From contig NW_027182934.1 in NCBI RefSeq assembly GCF_041146395.1, forward strand, positions 371,001 through 435,000: 64,000 bases of DNA, read 5' to 3'. Below, piece after piece: positions 23,711 through 35,550 of the stretch. Numbering within the stretch: the stretch's first letter is position 1; each line of letters begins with the position of its first letter. The DNA is from Eulemur rufifrons. Taxonomy: Eukaryota > Chordata > Mammalia > Primates > Lemuridae. Below the pieces are notes generated by a model. The model ran no database searches. It was not told the DNA's origin and worked only from the letters and a program-made list of their open reading frames with translations. The translations under genes and the position numbers were made by a program.

Positions 23711-24528
23711 GGGTTATGGTTAGGGTTATGTGTTTGGGGTTAGAGGTTTGGGTTTGAGTGAAGTTTAGTGGTTAGGAATTAGAAGTTAGGATTAGTGTGT
23801 CAGGGCTTAGGTGTTAGGTTTTTGTAAGGGGCTAGCGTTAGATTTAGGTTTAGGGTTAATGTTCAGGTGGATTAGGGGTCAGCGTTAGGGTTAGGCTTAC
23901 AAGATAGGATTAAGGTAAAGGGTGAAGGCTTAAGATTAGCAGTAAGGGTTAAGGTTAGGGTTAAGGGTTAGGGTTTCGGTCCAAGTTAAGGGTGAGAGTG
24001 AGGGTTAACAGTTGCGATTAGGGTAATGGTTTAGGGATAGTAATAGGTTTAAGGGATAGGGTTAGGGTTAGGTTTAGGGTTCGGGGTTAGGGTTAGCATT
24101 AGCGGTTAGGGTTAGGGTTAGGGGTTAGGGTTACAGTTAGGGTTAGGTCTAGGCATTATGGTAATGGTTCGTGTTAGGGTTAAGAATTAGGGTTAGGTTT
24201 AATTGTTAGGATTATGATCAGGGTAATGGTTAGGGTTAGGGTTAGCGGTTAGAGTTAGGGTTAGTGTTAGGGTTGTTTGTAGGGTGAAGGTAATGTTTAG
24301 CAGTTTAGAATTAAGGTTAGGGATTAGGTGTTACGGTTATGCTAGGAGTTAGGCTTAGAATTAAGGGATAGGGTTTGTTCTTAGGGTAAGTGTTATGCAA
24401 TAACATTAGGATAGGGGTTAAAGTTAGGGTTACAGTGAGGTTTACGTGTTAAGGTGAACAATAACATCAGGGTTAGGTGTTATGTTCAGGGTTAGGGTTA
24501 TGGGTGAGGTGCAGGGTTTTTGCTTAGG

Positions 24529-24720
24529 GCATGGGCCCTGTCAGCACTAGCAGGGGGAGTTAGGGGGCTGTGATTGTCCCCGGGAACCCACTCTATTGTA
24601 CACAGAGTATGGGCTCCTGGGTTTCATGCAGGACACTGTGGCAGAGCCAGCTTTCACGCATGGCTTTGGAGAATTGTAGGCTTTTAAAACTCTGAGATAG
24701 CAAGAAGTCTGAGAATTAGA
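24529..24720 (+). repeat. Diverged island B
   Basis: It runs from TGCTTAGGGCATGGGCCCTG to AAGTCTGAGAATTAGA and is closest in form to B2 (CGCATGGCTTTGGAGAATTG). It follows a B leader. Confidence 0.8.
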
Positions 24721-25569
24721 TTTAGGGTTAGGATTATGGTTAGGGTTAGGGATGAAGATTAGTCAGGGAGAGGGCTTAGGGTTAGGGCTTAAGCTTCGAG
24801 TGAGGATTAGGGGTTAGGGAGTAGGTGTTGGGTTTAGTGATAGGGTTAGGGCTTAGGGGTTAGGGTTGGGTTAGGGGCTAGGGTTAGATTTAGAGTGGGG
24901 TTAGGGTTAGCGTTATGGGTTAGGGTTAGGGTTAAGGGATAGGATAAGGGTTAAGCGTTAAGGCTTAGGGTTAGCGTTAAGTGTTAGGTTTAGTTTTAAG
25001 GGTTAGGGTTACAGTTCGAGTTAAGGGTTAGTGTGGGGTTAACAGTTAGGGCTAGGGTTATGGGTTAAGGATAGAGTTAGGTTTAAGGCTTAGGATTAGG
25101 GTTCAGTGTTAGGGTTAGCATTAGGGATTAGGGTTAGGGTTAGGGGTTACGTTTACTCTTAGGGTTAGGTCTAGGCATTAGGGTACGTGTTAGTGTTAGG
25201 CTTAAGAGTTAGGGTTAGGTTTAATTGTTAGGATTAGGATCAGGGTTAAGGGTTAGGGTTAAGTGTCAAGTGTTACGGTTATTTTTAGGTGTACGGTTAG
25301 GGTTAGCGGTTAGGGTTAGGGTTAGTTTGTAAGGATAAGGTAATGTTTAGCAGTTTTGAATTAGCCTTAGGGATTAGGTGTTACAATTGTGGCTAGGAGT
25401 TAGGGTTAGAATTAAGGGATAGGGGTTGTTCTTAGGGTAAGTCTTATGCATTAACGTTAGGATAACAGGTTCAAGTTAGAGTTATGGTGAGGTTGATGTG
25501 TTAAGGTGAGCAATAGTATCAGGGTGAGCTGTGATGTTCAGGGTTAGGGTTATGGGTGAGGGGTAGTGT

Positions 25570-25769
25570 TTATGCTTATATCACGAGCCCTCTCTGCTCT
25601 AGGAGGGGGCTTAGAGGGCTGGGATAGATGCCGGAAGCCACTCTATCATACACTGGGTATGGGCCCCTTGGTTTCATGCCGGACACAGTGGCCAAGCCTC
25701 CTTCTACACATGGCATGGGAGGATTGTAGGCTTTGTAAACTCTGAGAAAGCAAGAAGTCTGAGAATTAA
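25570..25769 (+). repeat. Diverged island B
   Basis: It runs from TTATGCTTATATCACGAGCC to AAGTCTGAGAATTAAA and keeps CATGGCATGGGAGGATTGTA. The G-run near 25,604 is longer than in B2. Confidence 0.8.
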
Positions 25770-26285
25770 ATTTAGGGCTAGGATTAGGGTTAGGGTTAGC
25801 AATATAGGTTACTGTTATGGTGAGGGCTTAGGGTTAGGGGTTTCAGTTAGGGTCAGGGTTAAAGGTTAGTGTTAGGTTTAACAGTTACAGTTAGGTTTAG
25901 GGTTAAGCTTTAAGGTTTAAGCTTAGGGTTAAGATTAGGGGTTAGGTTTTGGTACAGGGTAAGGGTTAATTGCTAGGTTTAGGCTTAAAGATTAGGATTA
26001 GGGTTAGGGTTAAGGTTTAGTGTGAGGGTTAACGGTTAGGGTTAAGGTTAAGTGTTAGGTTTATGGGTTAGGGTTAGGGTTAAGTGTTCATGTTAGGTTT
26101 AGGGTTAGAGTTAAGTGTTATGGTTAGGGTTAGGGGTTTGGGTTAGGTTTAGGGTTCATGGTTAAGGTTACATTTAGGGGTTAGGTTTAGGGTAAGCGTT
26201 TAGTGTTAGTGTTGGGCATTAGGGTCAGGGCTTAGGTAGGGTTAGGGGTTAGGGTCAGTGTTTGGGCTTTGATTTGGCGGTTAGT

Positions 26286-26470
26286 TTAAGGGTACAGGAC
26301 CTGTGTAATCTATGGTGAGAAGGGTGCAGAATGTTTCCATGCGACACCACACCATCAGATCCTGGGCCTTTGGCCCAGACCTACTTGCAGGACTCATGCG
26401 GAAACTCTACTCACGCATTGCATGGTTGTATTTTAGCCTTGGTTAACTCTGAGAATGGAAGTAGTGTGAG
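26286..26470 (+). repeat. Diverged island A
   Basis: It runs from TTAAGGGTACAGGACCTG to GTAGTGTGAGAAATAGGG. The AACTCTGAGAATGGAAGTAG block is intact, and it is one of the clearest matches to the 95-bp satellite core. Confidence 0.8.
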
Positions 26471-27365
26471 AAATAGGGTTATGGTTAGGGTTAAGGGTTT
26501 GGTGTTAGGGGTTAGGGTTCAAGTGATGTTTAGTGGTTAGGGACTAGGATTTAGGGTTAGTGTTAGGGTTAGGGGTTAGTTTTGCGTTAGGGGCTAGGGT
26601 TAGATTTATGGTTGGGGTTAGTGTTAGGGTTAGGATTAGGCATCAGGGTTAGTGTTAGGGTTAAAGGATAGGATTGGCGTTAAGTGTTTAGGCTTAGGGT
26701 TTGTGTTAAGTGTTAGGGTTGGGGTTTAGGCTTAGGGTTACGGTTTGAGTTAAGCTCTAGGGTGAGGGTTAAAGATTAGGCTTAGGATTATTGGTTAGGG
26801 ATAGAGTTATGTTTAAGGGTTAGGGATAGGGTTAGGTTTAGGGTTCAGTGTTAGGGTTAGCATTAGGGGTTAGGGTTAGGGTTAGGGGTTAGGCGTAGTG
26901 ATGTATTAAGGGCTATGGTTAGAATTAGGATTGGGGTTAGTGTTAGGTTTAGGGTTAGGGGTTAGGTTTAGGGTTAAGGGATAGGATTATGGTTAAGGGT
27001 TGGGCGTAGCTTTAGGGTTAAGATTTAGTGTTAGGGTCCGGTTTAAGGGTTAGGGTGAGGGTTAACGGTTAGGGTTAGGGTTGGGGTTAGGGGTTAGGGA
27101 TATAGTTAGTATTAAGTGTTAGAGTTAGGTTTAGGGTTCAGGGTTAGGGTTAACTTTAGGGGTTATGATTAGGGTTAGGTGTTAGTTTAGTGTTAGTGTT
27201 AGGTCTAGGCGTCAGGGTAAGGTTTAGGGTTAGGGTTAAGAGCTAAGGTTGGGTTTAGTGGTTAGGATTAGGGTTAGGGTTAGGAGTTAGGGTAAAGGGT
27301 CAAGGGTTAGCATTAGTTTTAGCCATAGCTTTGGCGTTAGGAGTAAGGGTTAGGTTCAGTGTTAG

Positions 27366-27409
27366 GGTAACAGTAGGTTACCGTAACAGTAACTACGTAG
27401 GGTAACAGT
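27366..27409. repeat. Small GTAACAGT cluster with a perfect 6-bp inverted repeat
   Basis: GGTAAC (27,366-27,371) and GTTACC (27,377-27,382) flank AGTAG, and GTAACAGT recurs twice within the next 30 bp. It is a local expansion inside old TTAGGG-like filler, without evident function. Confidence 0.6.
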
Positions 27410-27637
27410 TAGTGTTAGTGGTTTAGAATTAGGGTTAGGGATTAGTTGTCACAGTTATGACTAGGAGATAGGGTTAGAATTATGGGATAGGGGTTAATCT
27501 CAGGGTAAGTGTTATGCATTAACGTTAGGATAAGAGGTTAAAGTTCAGGTTACGGTGAGGTTTACATTCTAAGGTGAGCAATAGAATCAGGGTTAAATGT
27601 TATTTTCAGGGTTAGAGTTTTGGGTGAGGTGTAGAGT

Positions 27638-27843
27638 TTATGCTTAGGGCACGGGCCTTGTCTGCATTAGGCGGGGGGGGGGGTTAGGGGGCTGGGATTG
27701 TCACCAGGAACCCACTCTATCGTACTCTGGTTATGGGCCCCAGCGGTTCATTCAGGACACAGTGGAAGAGCCTCCTTTCACGCATGGCATGGGAGGATTG
27801 TAGGCTTTCTAAACTCTAAGAAAGCAAGAAGACTGAGAATTAG
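27638..27843 (+). repeat. Diverged island B with an expanded G-run
   Basis: It runs from TTATGCTTAGGGCACGGGCC to AAGACTGAGAATTAGA. The G-run at about 27,672-27,682 is longer than in the homogenised copies, which looks like slippage. It is otherwise a B1-like island. Confidence 0.8.
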
Positions 27844-28363
27844 ATTTAGGGTTAGGGTTAGGGTTCGGGTTAAGGATCAAGGTTAGTATTAGGGTGAAGG
27901 CTTAGAGTTAGGGGTTACGGGTAGCGTTACAGGTTACTCTTAGTTTTAACCGTTACAGTTAGGTTTAGGGTTAAGGTTTATGGTTAGGTTTAAGGTTAGG
28001 GTTTAGGGTTTGGTACAGGATTAGGGTTAAATATTAGGTTTAGGGTTAAAGATTACGATTAAGGTTAGGTTTAAAGGTTAGTGTGAGGGTTAACAGTCAG
28101 GGTTAAAGTTAAGAGTTAGGGTTAGGGTTAGTGTTAGGATTAAGGGTTCATGTTAGGTTTAGGGTTAGAGTTAAGTGCTATGGTTAGCGCTCGAGGTTAG
28201 GGTTAGGTTTAGGGTTCACAGTTAGGGTTACGTTTAGAGGTTAGCATTAGGGTTAGGGATTAGCTTTAGGGTAAGAGTTTAGAGTTAGTGTTGGGCTTTA
28301 GGCTCAGGGCTTAGGTTTAGGGTCAGAGGTTAGGGTTGATGTTAGGGCTTAGATTTAGTGGTT

Positions 28364-28405
28364 AGTTTAAGGGCACAGGACCTGTTTATTCTACAGTGAG
28401 AGGGG
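28364..28405 (+). repeat. Truncated island A
   Basis: Only the first 42 or so bases of an A island are present (GGGCACAGGACCTGTTTATT through GTGAGAGGGG). The remaining 140 or so bases are missing, and TTAGGG-like repeats begin directly at 28,406. This is the only A island in the + half cut in this way. Confidence 0.8.
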
Positions 28406-28534
28406 TTAGGGTTAGGGTTAGGGTTGTCGTAGGGGTTAAGGTTAGATTTAACCTTGGGGTTAGTGTTAGGGTTAGGATTAGGGGGTTAGTGTTAGGGTTA
28501 GGGGTTAAAAACACCTACAGCCAGCCCTAACCCG
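28406..28534. repeat. Telomere-repeat inversion junction (head-to-head type)
   Basis: About 100 bp of TTAGGG-like sequence (28,406-28,509) is followed by a short non-telomeric filler (AAAACACCTACAGCCAG, about 28,507-28,523). CCCTAACCC then appears on the + strand (about 28,525). From here to 42.3 kb the telomere-like repeat stays in CCCTAA orientation and the islands are reverse-complemented. The order TTAGGG then CCCTAA on one strand is the arrangement expected of a head-to-head telomere fusion, but a simple inversion or an assembly join would look the same. Confidence 0.75.
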
Positions 28535-28722
28535 ATTTCTGACACTTCTTCCATTCTCAGAGTTAACCAAGCCTACAATACAGCCATGTCATGCGTGAGA
28601 AGAGGCTCCACCTGAGTCCTGTATGTAGATCTTGGCCCAAGGCCCAGCGTACGGTGGTGTTGTGTCGCAGCGACCCTGTGCACCACTCTCACCATAGATT
28701 AAACAGGTCCTGTGCCCTTAAA
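28535..28722 (-). repeat. Island A, inverted
   Basis: It reads CACTTCTTCCATTCTCAGAG to ACAGGTCCTGTGCCCTTAA on the + strand, the reverse complement of island A. It starts almost at the inversion junction, with almost no telomere-like sequence in front of it. Confidence 0.8.
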
Positions 28723-29048
28723 CTAACCGCTAAATCTCAGCCCTAACACTAATCCTAACCCCTAACCCTAAAAGTTATCCTTAACCCTACTGTTAACACT
28801 CAAACTAACCCTTAACTCTAACCCTTGTCATGATCTTTAACCCTAACCCTAACACTTAACCCTAACCCTGTACCAAACCATAACCCCTAAGCTTAACCCT
28901 AACCCTAAACCTAAACCCTAAGTCTAACTGTAACTGTTAAACCTAACAGTAACTTTTAACCCTAAAACTAACCGTATCCCCTTACCCGAAGCCCTCACCC
29001 TAAGATTAAACTTCATCCCTAACCATAACGATAATCCTAACCTTAAAT

Positions 29049-29248
29049 CTAATTCTCAGACTTCTTACTTTCTTAGAGATTTGAAAGCTTACAATCCTCC
29101 TTTACCATGCGTGAAATCAGGCTCTGCCAGAGTGTCCTACAAGAAACCCATGGGCCCATACCCTGCATACGATAGAGTGGGTTTCTGGTGACAATTGCAT
29201 CCCCCTCAATCCCACTCCTAGGGCAGACAGGGCCCATACCCTAAGCAA
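29049..29248 (-). repeat. Island B, inverted
   Basis: It runs from TAATTCTCAGACTTCTTACT to GCAGACAGGGCCCATACCCT. AGCTTACAATCCTCC replaces the usual AGCCTACAATCCTCC. Confidence 0.78.
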
Positions 29249-30046
29249 AACCCTACCCCTCACTCATAATTCTAACCCTGATCCTATTGCTCACCTTAAC
29301 ACATAAACCTCACCGTAAACCTAACTTTAACCACTTATCCTAACATTAATGCATAACACTTATGCTAAGAACAACCCCTATCACTTAATTCTAACCCTAA
29401 CTCTTAGCCATAACAGTAACCCCTAATCCCTAACCCTAATTCTAACCACTAAACATTACCTTAACCCTACAAACAACCCTAATACTAACCCTAACCTTAA
29501 ACGCTAACCCTAACCTTATCCCTAAACATAACCTTAAAAGTTTACCCTAAACCCTAACCCTATCCCCTAACCCTAAGCCTAACCCTTAATTCTGATCCTA
29601 ATCCTAACAATTAAACCTAACCCTAACCCTTAACCCTAACACTAACCCTTACCTTAATGCCGAGACCTAATCTTAGCAGTAAAGCTACCTCTAACCCTAA
29701 CCCTAGACCTTAAACCTAACACTATCCCTAACTTATAACCCTAACCCTAACTGTTAACCCTCACCCTAACCCTTAACTCGGACCATAACCCTAACCCTTA
29801 ACCCTAACCCTATCCCTTAATGCTAACCCTAAGCCTTAACCCTTAACCCTAATCCTATCCCTTAACCCTAACCCTAACCCCTAACCCTAACCCTAACCCC
29901 AACCCTAAATCTATCTCTAGTCCCTAACCCAACCCTAACCGTTAACCCCTAATGCTAACATTAACCCTAACCCCTAATCCCTAACACCTAACCCTCACGC
30001 GAACACTAACCCCTAACCCCAAACACCTAACCCTAATCATAACCAT

Positions 30047-30232
30047 AATTCTCACACTTCCTCCATTCTCAGAGTTAGCCAAGCCTACAATAAAACCATG
30101 CCATGCGTGAGAAGAGGCTCTGCCTGAGACCTGCATGTAGGTCTGGGCCCAAGGCCTAGGGTACGATGGTGTGGTGTGGCGATGACCCATTCTGCACACT
30201 TCTCACCATAGATTACACAGGTCCTGTGCCCT
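30047..30232 (-). repeat. Island A, inverted
   Basis: It runs from ATTCTCACACTTCCTCCATT to ACAGGTCCTGTGCCCTTAAA. A well-preserved full-length A island. Confidence 0.8.
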
Positions 30233-30767
30233 TAAAATAACCTCTAAATCTAAGCCCTAACGCTAACTCTAACACTAACCCTTAACCCTAAACTTAAGCC
30301 CTGACCCTAACGCCCAACACTAACATTAAACCCTTACCCTAATCCTTACCCATAACCCTAATGCCTAAACGTAACCCTAACGATGAACCCTAAACCTAAC
30401 CCTAACCCCAAACCCTAACCAAAACACTTAACTCTAACCCTAAACCTAACATGAACACTTAAACCTAAACTTAACCACTAACCCTAACACTTAACCTTAA
30501 CCCTAACCGTTAACTCTCACACTAACCCTTAAACCTAACCCTAATCGTAATCTTTAACCCTAAACCTAACAGTTAACCCTTACCCTGTACCAAAACCTAA
30601 CCCCTAACCTTAACCTTAACCCTAACACTTGACCCTAAAGCTAACTGTAACCATTAAACCTAACACTAACCTTTAACCCTGACCGTAACTCTAACCCCTA
30701 ACCCTAAGCCCTCACCCTAATGCTAAACTTTATCCTTAACACTAACCATAATCCTATCCCTAAATCT

Positions 30768-30968
30768 CATTCTCAGACTTCTTGCTTTCTCAGAGTTTAG
30801 AAAGCCTACAATCCTCCCATACCATGCGTGAAAAGAGGCTCTGCCACTGTGTCCTGCATGAAACCCAGGGACCCATACCCAGTGTACGATAGAGAAAGTT
30901 CTCGGCCACAATCCTAGACCCCTAATCCTCCCGCCTAGTGCAGACAGGGCCCGTGCCCTAAGCATAAA
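30768..30968 (-). repeat. Island B, inverted
   Basis: It runs from CATTCTCAGACTTCTTGCTT to CAGGGCCCGTGCCCTAAGCA and is full length, with GTGTCCTGCATGAAACCCAG intact. Confidence 0.8.
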
Positions 30969-31737
30969 AAGTACGCCTAACATATAACCCTAACCTTGAA
31001 CGTAACACCTAACCCTGATCCTACTGCTCACCTTATCATGTAGACCACACTGTAACCCTAACTTTAACCGCATCTCCTAAAGTTAATGCATAACACTTAC
31101 ACTGAGAACAACGCCTATCCCATAATTCTAACCCTAAATCTTAGCCATAACCATAAAACCTAATCCCTAACCCTAATTCTAAACTGCTATCCCTAACCTT
31201 AACACTACCAACAACCCTAACACTAACCCTAACCCTAACCCTCACCCCTAATCCTACCCTATGCCTAAAAGTAACCCTAACTCCTAACCCTTATCCCTAA
31301 CCAAAAGCCCTGTCCCTAACCATAAGACTTAAGTCTCACCCTTATACCCTAACCCTAATACGAATCCTTAAGCCTAACCCCCAATCCTAACAATTAACCT
31401 TAACCCTAACTGTTAACGCTCACCCTAACCCTTAAATCAGACCAAAACCCTAACACTTAACCCTAACCCTAATCCCTAATGCTAACCCTAAGCCTTAACC
31501 CTTTACCCTAATCCTATCCCTTAAGCCTAACCCTAACCCTAATTCCTAACCCTAACCATAATCCCTAACCCTAACCCTAACACTAACCCTAACTCTGAAT
31601 CTAACCCTAGCCCCTAAACCAACACTAACCCCTAACCCCTAACCCTAACACTAACACTAACTCCTAATTTCTAACCCCTGAACCACACTCGAACCCTAAC
31701 CCCTAACCCCAAACAATTAACCATAACCATAACCCTA

Positions 31738-31925
31738 ATTCTCACACTTCCTCCATTTTCAGAGTTCACCAAGCCTACAATAGAGCCATGCCATGAGTGA
31801 GAAGAGGCTCCGCCTGAGTCCTGCATGTAGGTCTGGGCCCAAGGCCCAGGTACGATGGTGTGGTGTCAAGGGGACCAATTCTGCACCCTTCTCACCATAG
31901 ATTAAACAGGTCCTGTGCCCTTAAA
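31738..31925 (-). repeat. Island A, inverted
   Basis: It runs from ATTCTCACACTTCCTCCATT to GTCCTGTGCCCTTAAACTAA and is full length. Confidence 0.8.
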
Positions 31926-32441
31926 CTAACCGCTAAATCTAAGCCCTAACACTAAACCTAAACGCTAACCCTAAACCTAAGCCCTTATCCTAATGCCCAA
32001 CACTAACACCAAACACTCACCCTAAACCTAACCCGTAACCCTAACCCCTAAACGTAACCCTAACCATGCACCCTATATCTAACCCTAACCCCTAACCCTA
32101 ACCATAACACTTAACTCTAACCCTAAACTAACATAAACCCTTAACACTAAACCTAATCCCTAACCCTCATGCTTAACCCTAACCGTTAATCCTCACACTT
32201 ACCTTTAAACCTAACCCTAATTGTAATCTTTAACTCTAAACTTAACACTTAAACCTTAACCTGTACCAAAACCTATCCCCTAAACTGAACCCTAACACTA
32301 AACCTTAACGCTAAACCTAACTGTAACTGTTAAACCTAACACTGACCTTTAACTCTGACCCTAAACCTAACCCCTAACCCTAAGGCATCACCTTAACACT
32401 AAACTTCATCCCTAATTCTAACCATAATCCTAACCCTAAAT

Positions 32442-32630
32442 CTAATTCTCAGACTTTTTCTTTCTCAGAGTTTAGAAAGCCTATAATCCTCCCACGCCAT
32501 GTGTGAAAGGAGGCCCTGCCACTGTGTCCAGGGGCCAATACCCAGCATACGATAGAGTGATTTCCCGGCGAATATGCTAGCCCCCTAACCTCTCCGCCTA
32601 GTGCAGACAAGGCACGTGCCCTAAGCATAA
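32442..32630 (-). repeat. Island B, inverted, with a small internal deletion
   Basis: It runs from CTAATTCTCAGACTTTTTCT to AAGGCACGTGCCCTAAGCAT. About 12 bases (the TGCATGAAACCC segment) are missing after CACTGTGTCC near 32,529. Confidence 0.78.
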
Positions 32631-33186
32631 ACACAACCCCTAACCAATAACCCTAACCATAACTGTTAACTCTCACCCTAACATTTAACCCTGACACTAA
32701 CCCTAACCCGTAAACCTATCCCTAAACCTTTACCCAAAGCCTAAGCCTTAACTCTAACACTATCATTTAACCCTAGCCCTAACCCCTAAATGTTACACTA
32801 ACCATGAACCCTAAGCCTAACCGTAACCCCTAACACTAACCATAACACTTAACTGTAACCCTAAACCTAACAAGACCCCTTAACCCTAACACTAACCCCT
32901 AACCCTAGCCCTTAAACTTAACCCTAAACTTTTACCCTCACACTAACCTTTAACACTAACCATAATGCTAATCTTTAACCCTAAACCTAACACTTAACTC
33001 TTACCCTGTACGAAACCCTAACCCCTGACCTTAACCCTCACAATAAACCTTAACCCTAAACCTAACTTTAACCGTTAAAACTAACACTAACCTTAACCCT
33101 AACTCTAACCCTAACCCTTAACCCTAAGCCCTCACCCTAACACTAATCGTCATCCCTAATCCTAACCATAATCCTATCCCTAAATC

Positions 33187-33226
33187 TTAATCTCAGACGT
33201 CTTCCTCTCTCAGAGTTTAAAAAGCC
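33187..33226 (-). repeat. Truncated island B, inverted
   Basis: Only the first 40 or so bases of an inverted B island remain (TTAATCTCAGACGTCTTCCT through GAGTTTAAAAAGCC). CCCTCACCCTAAAA then follows directly. It is a second example of an island cut short inside the old satellite. Confidence 0.7.
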
Positions 33227-33536
33227 CTCACCCTAAAATTTAACCCTAAACCTAACTGTAACTGTTTAAACTAACACTAATCTTTAACCATAACCCTAAC
33301 CCTTAACCTGAACCCTAAGCCAAACTCTTAACCCTAATCCTATCCCTTAACCCTAACTCTAATCCCTAACTCGAGCGCTAACACTAACCCCAACCCTAAA
33401 CCTAACCCTAGCCCCTAACCCAACCCTCACCCCAACCCCTAACCCTAACACTAACCCTAACCCCTAATGCCTAACCCCTAACCCTCATTTGAACACTCTC
33501 TCCTAAACCCAAATCCCTAACCCTAACCATAACCCT

Positions 33537-33725
33537 AATTCTCACACTTCTTCCATTCTAAGAGTTAACCAAGCCTACAATACAACCATGCCATGCATGA
33601 GAACAGGCTCCCCCTGATTCCTGCATGTACGTCTGAGCCCAAGGCCCAGGGTACAATGCTGTGGTGTCTCAGCGACCGATTCCACACCCTTCTCACCATA
33701 GATTAAACAGGTCCTCTGACCTTAA
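33537..33725 (-). repeat. Island A, inverted
   Basis: It runs from AATTCTCACACTTCTTCCAT to AAACAGGTCCTCTGACCTTA and is full length, with scattered substitutions. Confidence 0.78.
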
Positions 33726-34136
33726 ACTAATCGCTAAATCTAAGTCCTAACACTAACCCCTACCCTAAACAGAAACCCTGACCCAAACTCCCTTCACTAA
33801 CACTATACCCTTACACCAAACCTAACCCCTAAACCTAACCCCTAAACATAACCTTAACCATGAACCCTAAACCTGAACCTAAACCCTAACACTTAAGTGT
33901 AACCCTAAACCTAACACGAACCCCTAATCCTAACCCTAAACCCTAACCCTAACCCTTCACCTTAACCCTAACCGTTAACCCTCAGCTAACCCTTAAACCT
34001 AACACTAATCCTAATCTTTACCCCTAAGCCGAACACTTAACCCTAACCCTGTACCAAACCCTAATCCCTAACACTAAGCCCTCTCCCTAACACTAAACTT
34101 CATCCCTAACCCTAACCGTAATCCTAACCCTAAATC

Positions 34137-34338
34137 TAATTCTCAGACTTCTTGCTTTCTCAGAGTTTAGAAAGCCTACAATCCTCCCATGCCATGCATG
34201 AAAGGAGGCTCTGCCACTGTGCCCTGCATGAAACCCAGAGGCCCATACCCAGCATACGATAGAGTGGGTTCCTGGTGACAATCCCAGCCTCCGAGCCCCC
34301 CCACCTAGTGAAGACAGGGCCTGTGCCCTAAGCATAAA
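34137..34338 (-). repeat. Island B, inverted
   Basis: It is full length, from TAATTCTCAGACTTCTTGCT to CAGGGCCTGTGCCCTAAGCA. It is followed on the + strand by a recognisable reverse-complemented leader. Confidence 0.8.
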
Positions 34339-35346
34339 CACTGCCCCTAACCCATAACCATAACCCTGATCATAACATCTGACCCTGATCCTATTGCTCA
34401 CCTTAACATGTAAAACTCACCATAACCCTAATCCTAACCCCTTATCCTAACGTTAATGAATAATACTTACCCTGAGGACAACACCTATCCCATAATTCTA
34501 ACCCTAACTCTTATTCATAACTGTAAAACCTAATACCTAATTGTAAGCTGCTAACCCTAAATTTAACCCTACCAACAGCCCTAACACTAACCCTAACCCT
34601 AACCCTTGATCCTTAAGCCTAAACCCTAACCCTAACCCTAACCCTAAGTATAAACTCTACCCCTCACCCATAACCCTAACCCTGAACATAAAACCTAACC
34701 CTGATCCTATTGCTCACCTTAACACGTAAAGCTCACCGTAACACTAACTTTAACCGCTTACCCTAACTTTAAGCATAAAACTGACCCTGAGACCAACCCC
34801 TATGCCATAATTCTAACCCTAACTCCTTACCATAACCATAACACCTAATCCCTAACCCTAATTCTAAACTGCTAAACCTAACCTTAAGCCTACAAAAAAC
34901 CTTAACGGTAACACTAACCCTAACACCTAATCCTAACCCTGTGCCTGAAAATAAACCTAACCCTTAACCTTTAACCCTAATGCTAACCCATAACCCTAAC
35001 CATAACACTTTACTCTAACCCTAAATCTAACACGAACGCTTAACACTAGCCCTAAACCCTAACCCTAACCCTTAAACACAAACTTAACCATTAACACTCA
35101 CACTAACCGTCAACCCTAATCCGAATTCTAATCTTTAACCCTAAACCTAACACTTAACCCTAACCCTGTACCAAACCCTAACCCCTAACCATAACCCTCA
35201 CCCTAAAACGTAACCCTAAACCTAACTGTAACCGTTAAACCTAACTCTAACATTTAACCTTAACTCTACCCATAATCCCTAGCCCTAATCCCTCACCCTA
35301 GCACTAACCTCATTCCTAACCCTAACTATAATCCTAACCCTAAATC

Positions 35347-35550
35347 TAATTATCAGACTTCTTGCTTTCTCAGCGTTAGAAAGCCTACAATCCTCCCATG
35401 CCATGAATAAAAGGAGGCTCTACCACTGTGTCCTGCCGGAAACCCCAGTGCCCATACTCAGCATACACTAGAGTGGGTTCCCGACGACAATCGCAACCCC
35501 AAACCCCTCCCCCCCTGCCTAGTGCAGACAGGGCCCGAGTCGTAAGCATA
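35347..35550 (-). repeat. Island B, inverted
   Basis: It is full length, with CATGAATAAAAGGAGGCTC and an expanded C-run (about 35,507-35,518), the reverse complement of the variable G-run in + strand B islands. Confidence 0.78.

Larger units (their letters stand above)
23051..28405 (+). repeat. Old, rearranged telomere-like satellite, + orientation
   Basis: This is degenerate TTAGGG on the + strand with A and B islands in irregular order and spacing (listed separately). It contains the same leader sequences before B islands but no intact 3,434-bp period. No gene, RNA or mobile-element signal is visible in the filler. The simplest reading is decayed relatives of the unit, shuffled by deletion and duplication. 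Confidence 0.85.

Noticed and set aside
1..28509. A functional telomere or chromosome end.
   Set aside because: Perfect TTAGGG runs are only about three to five repeats long, the repeat is heavily degenerate and interrupted by islands, and other satellite DNA follows on the far side. It is interstitial or subtelomeric, not a terminal array.
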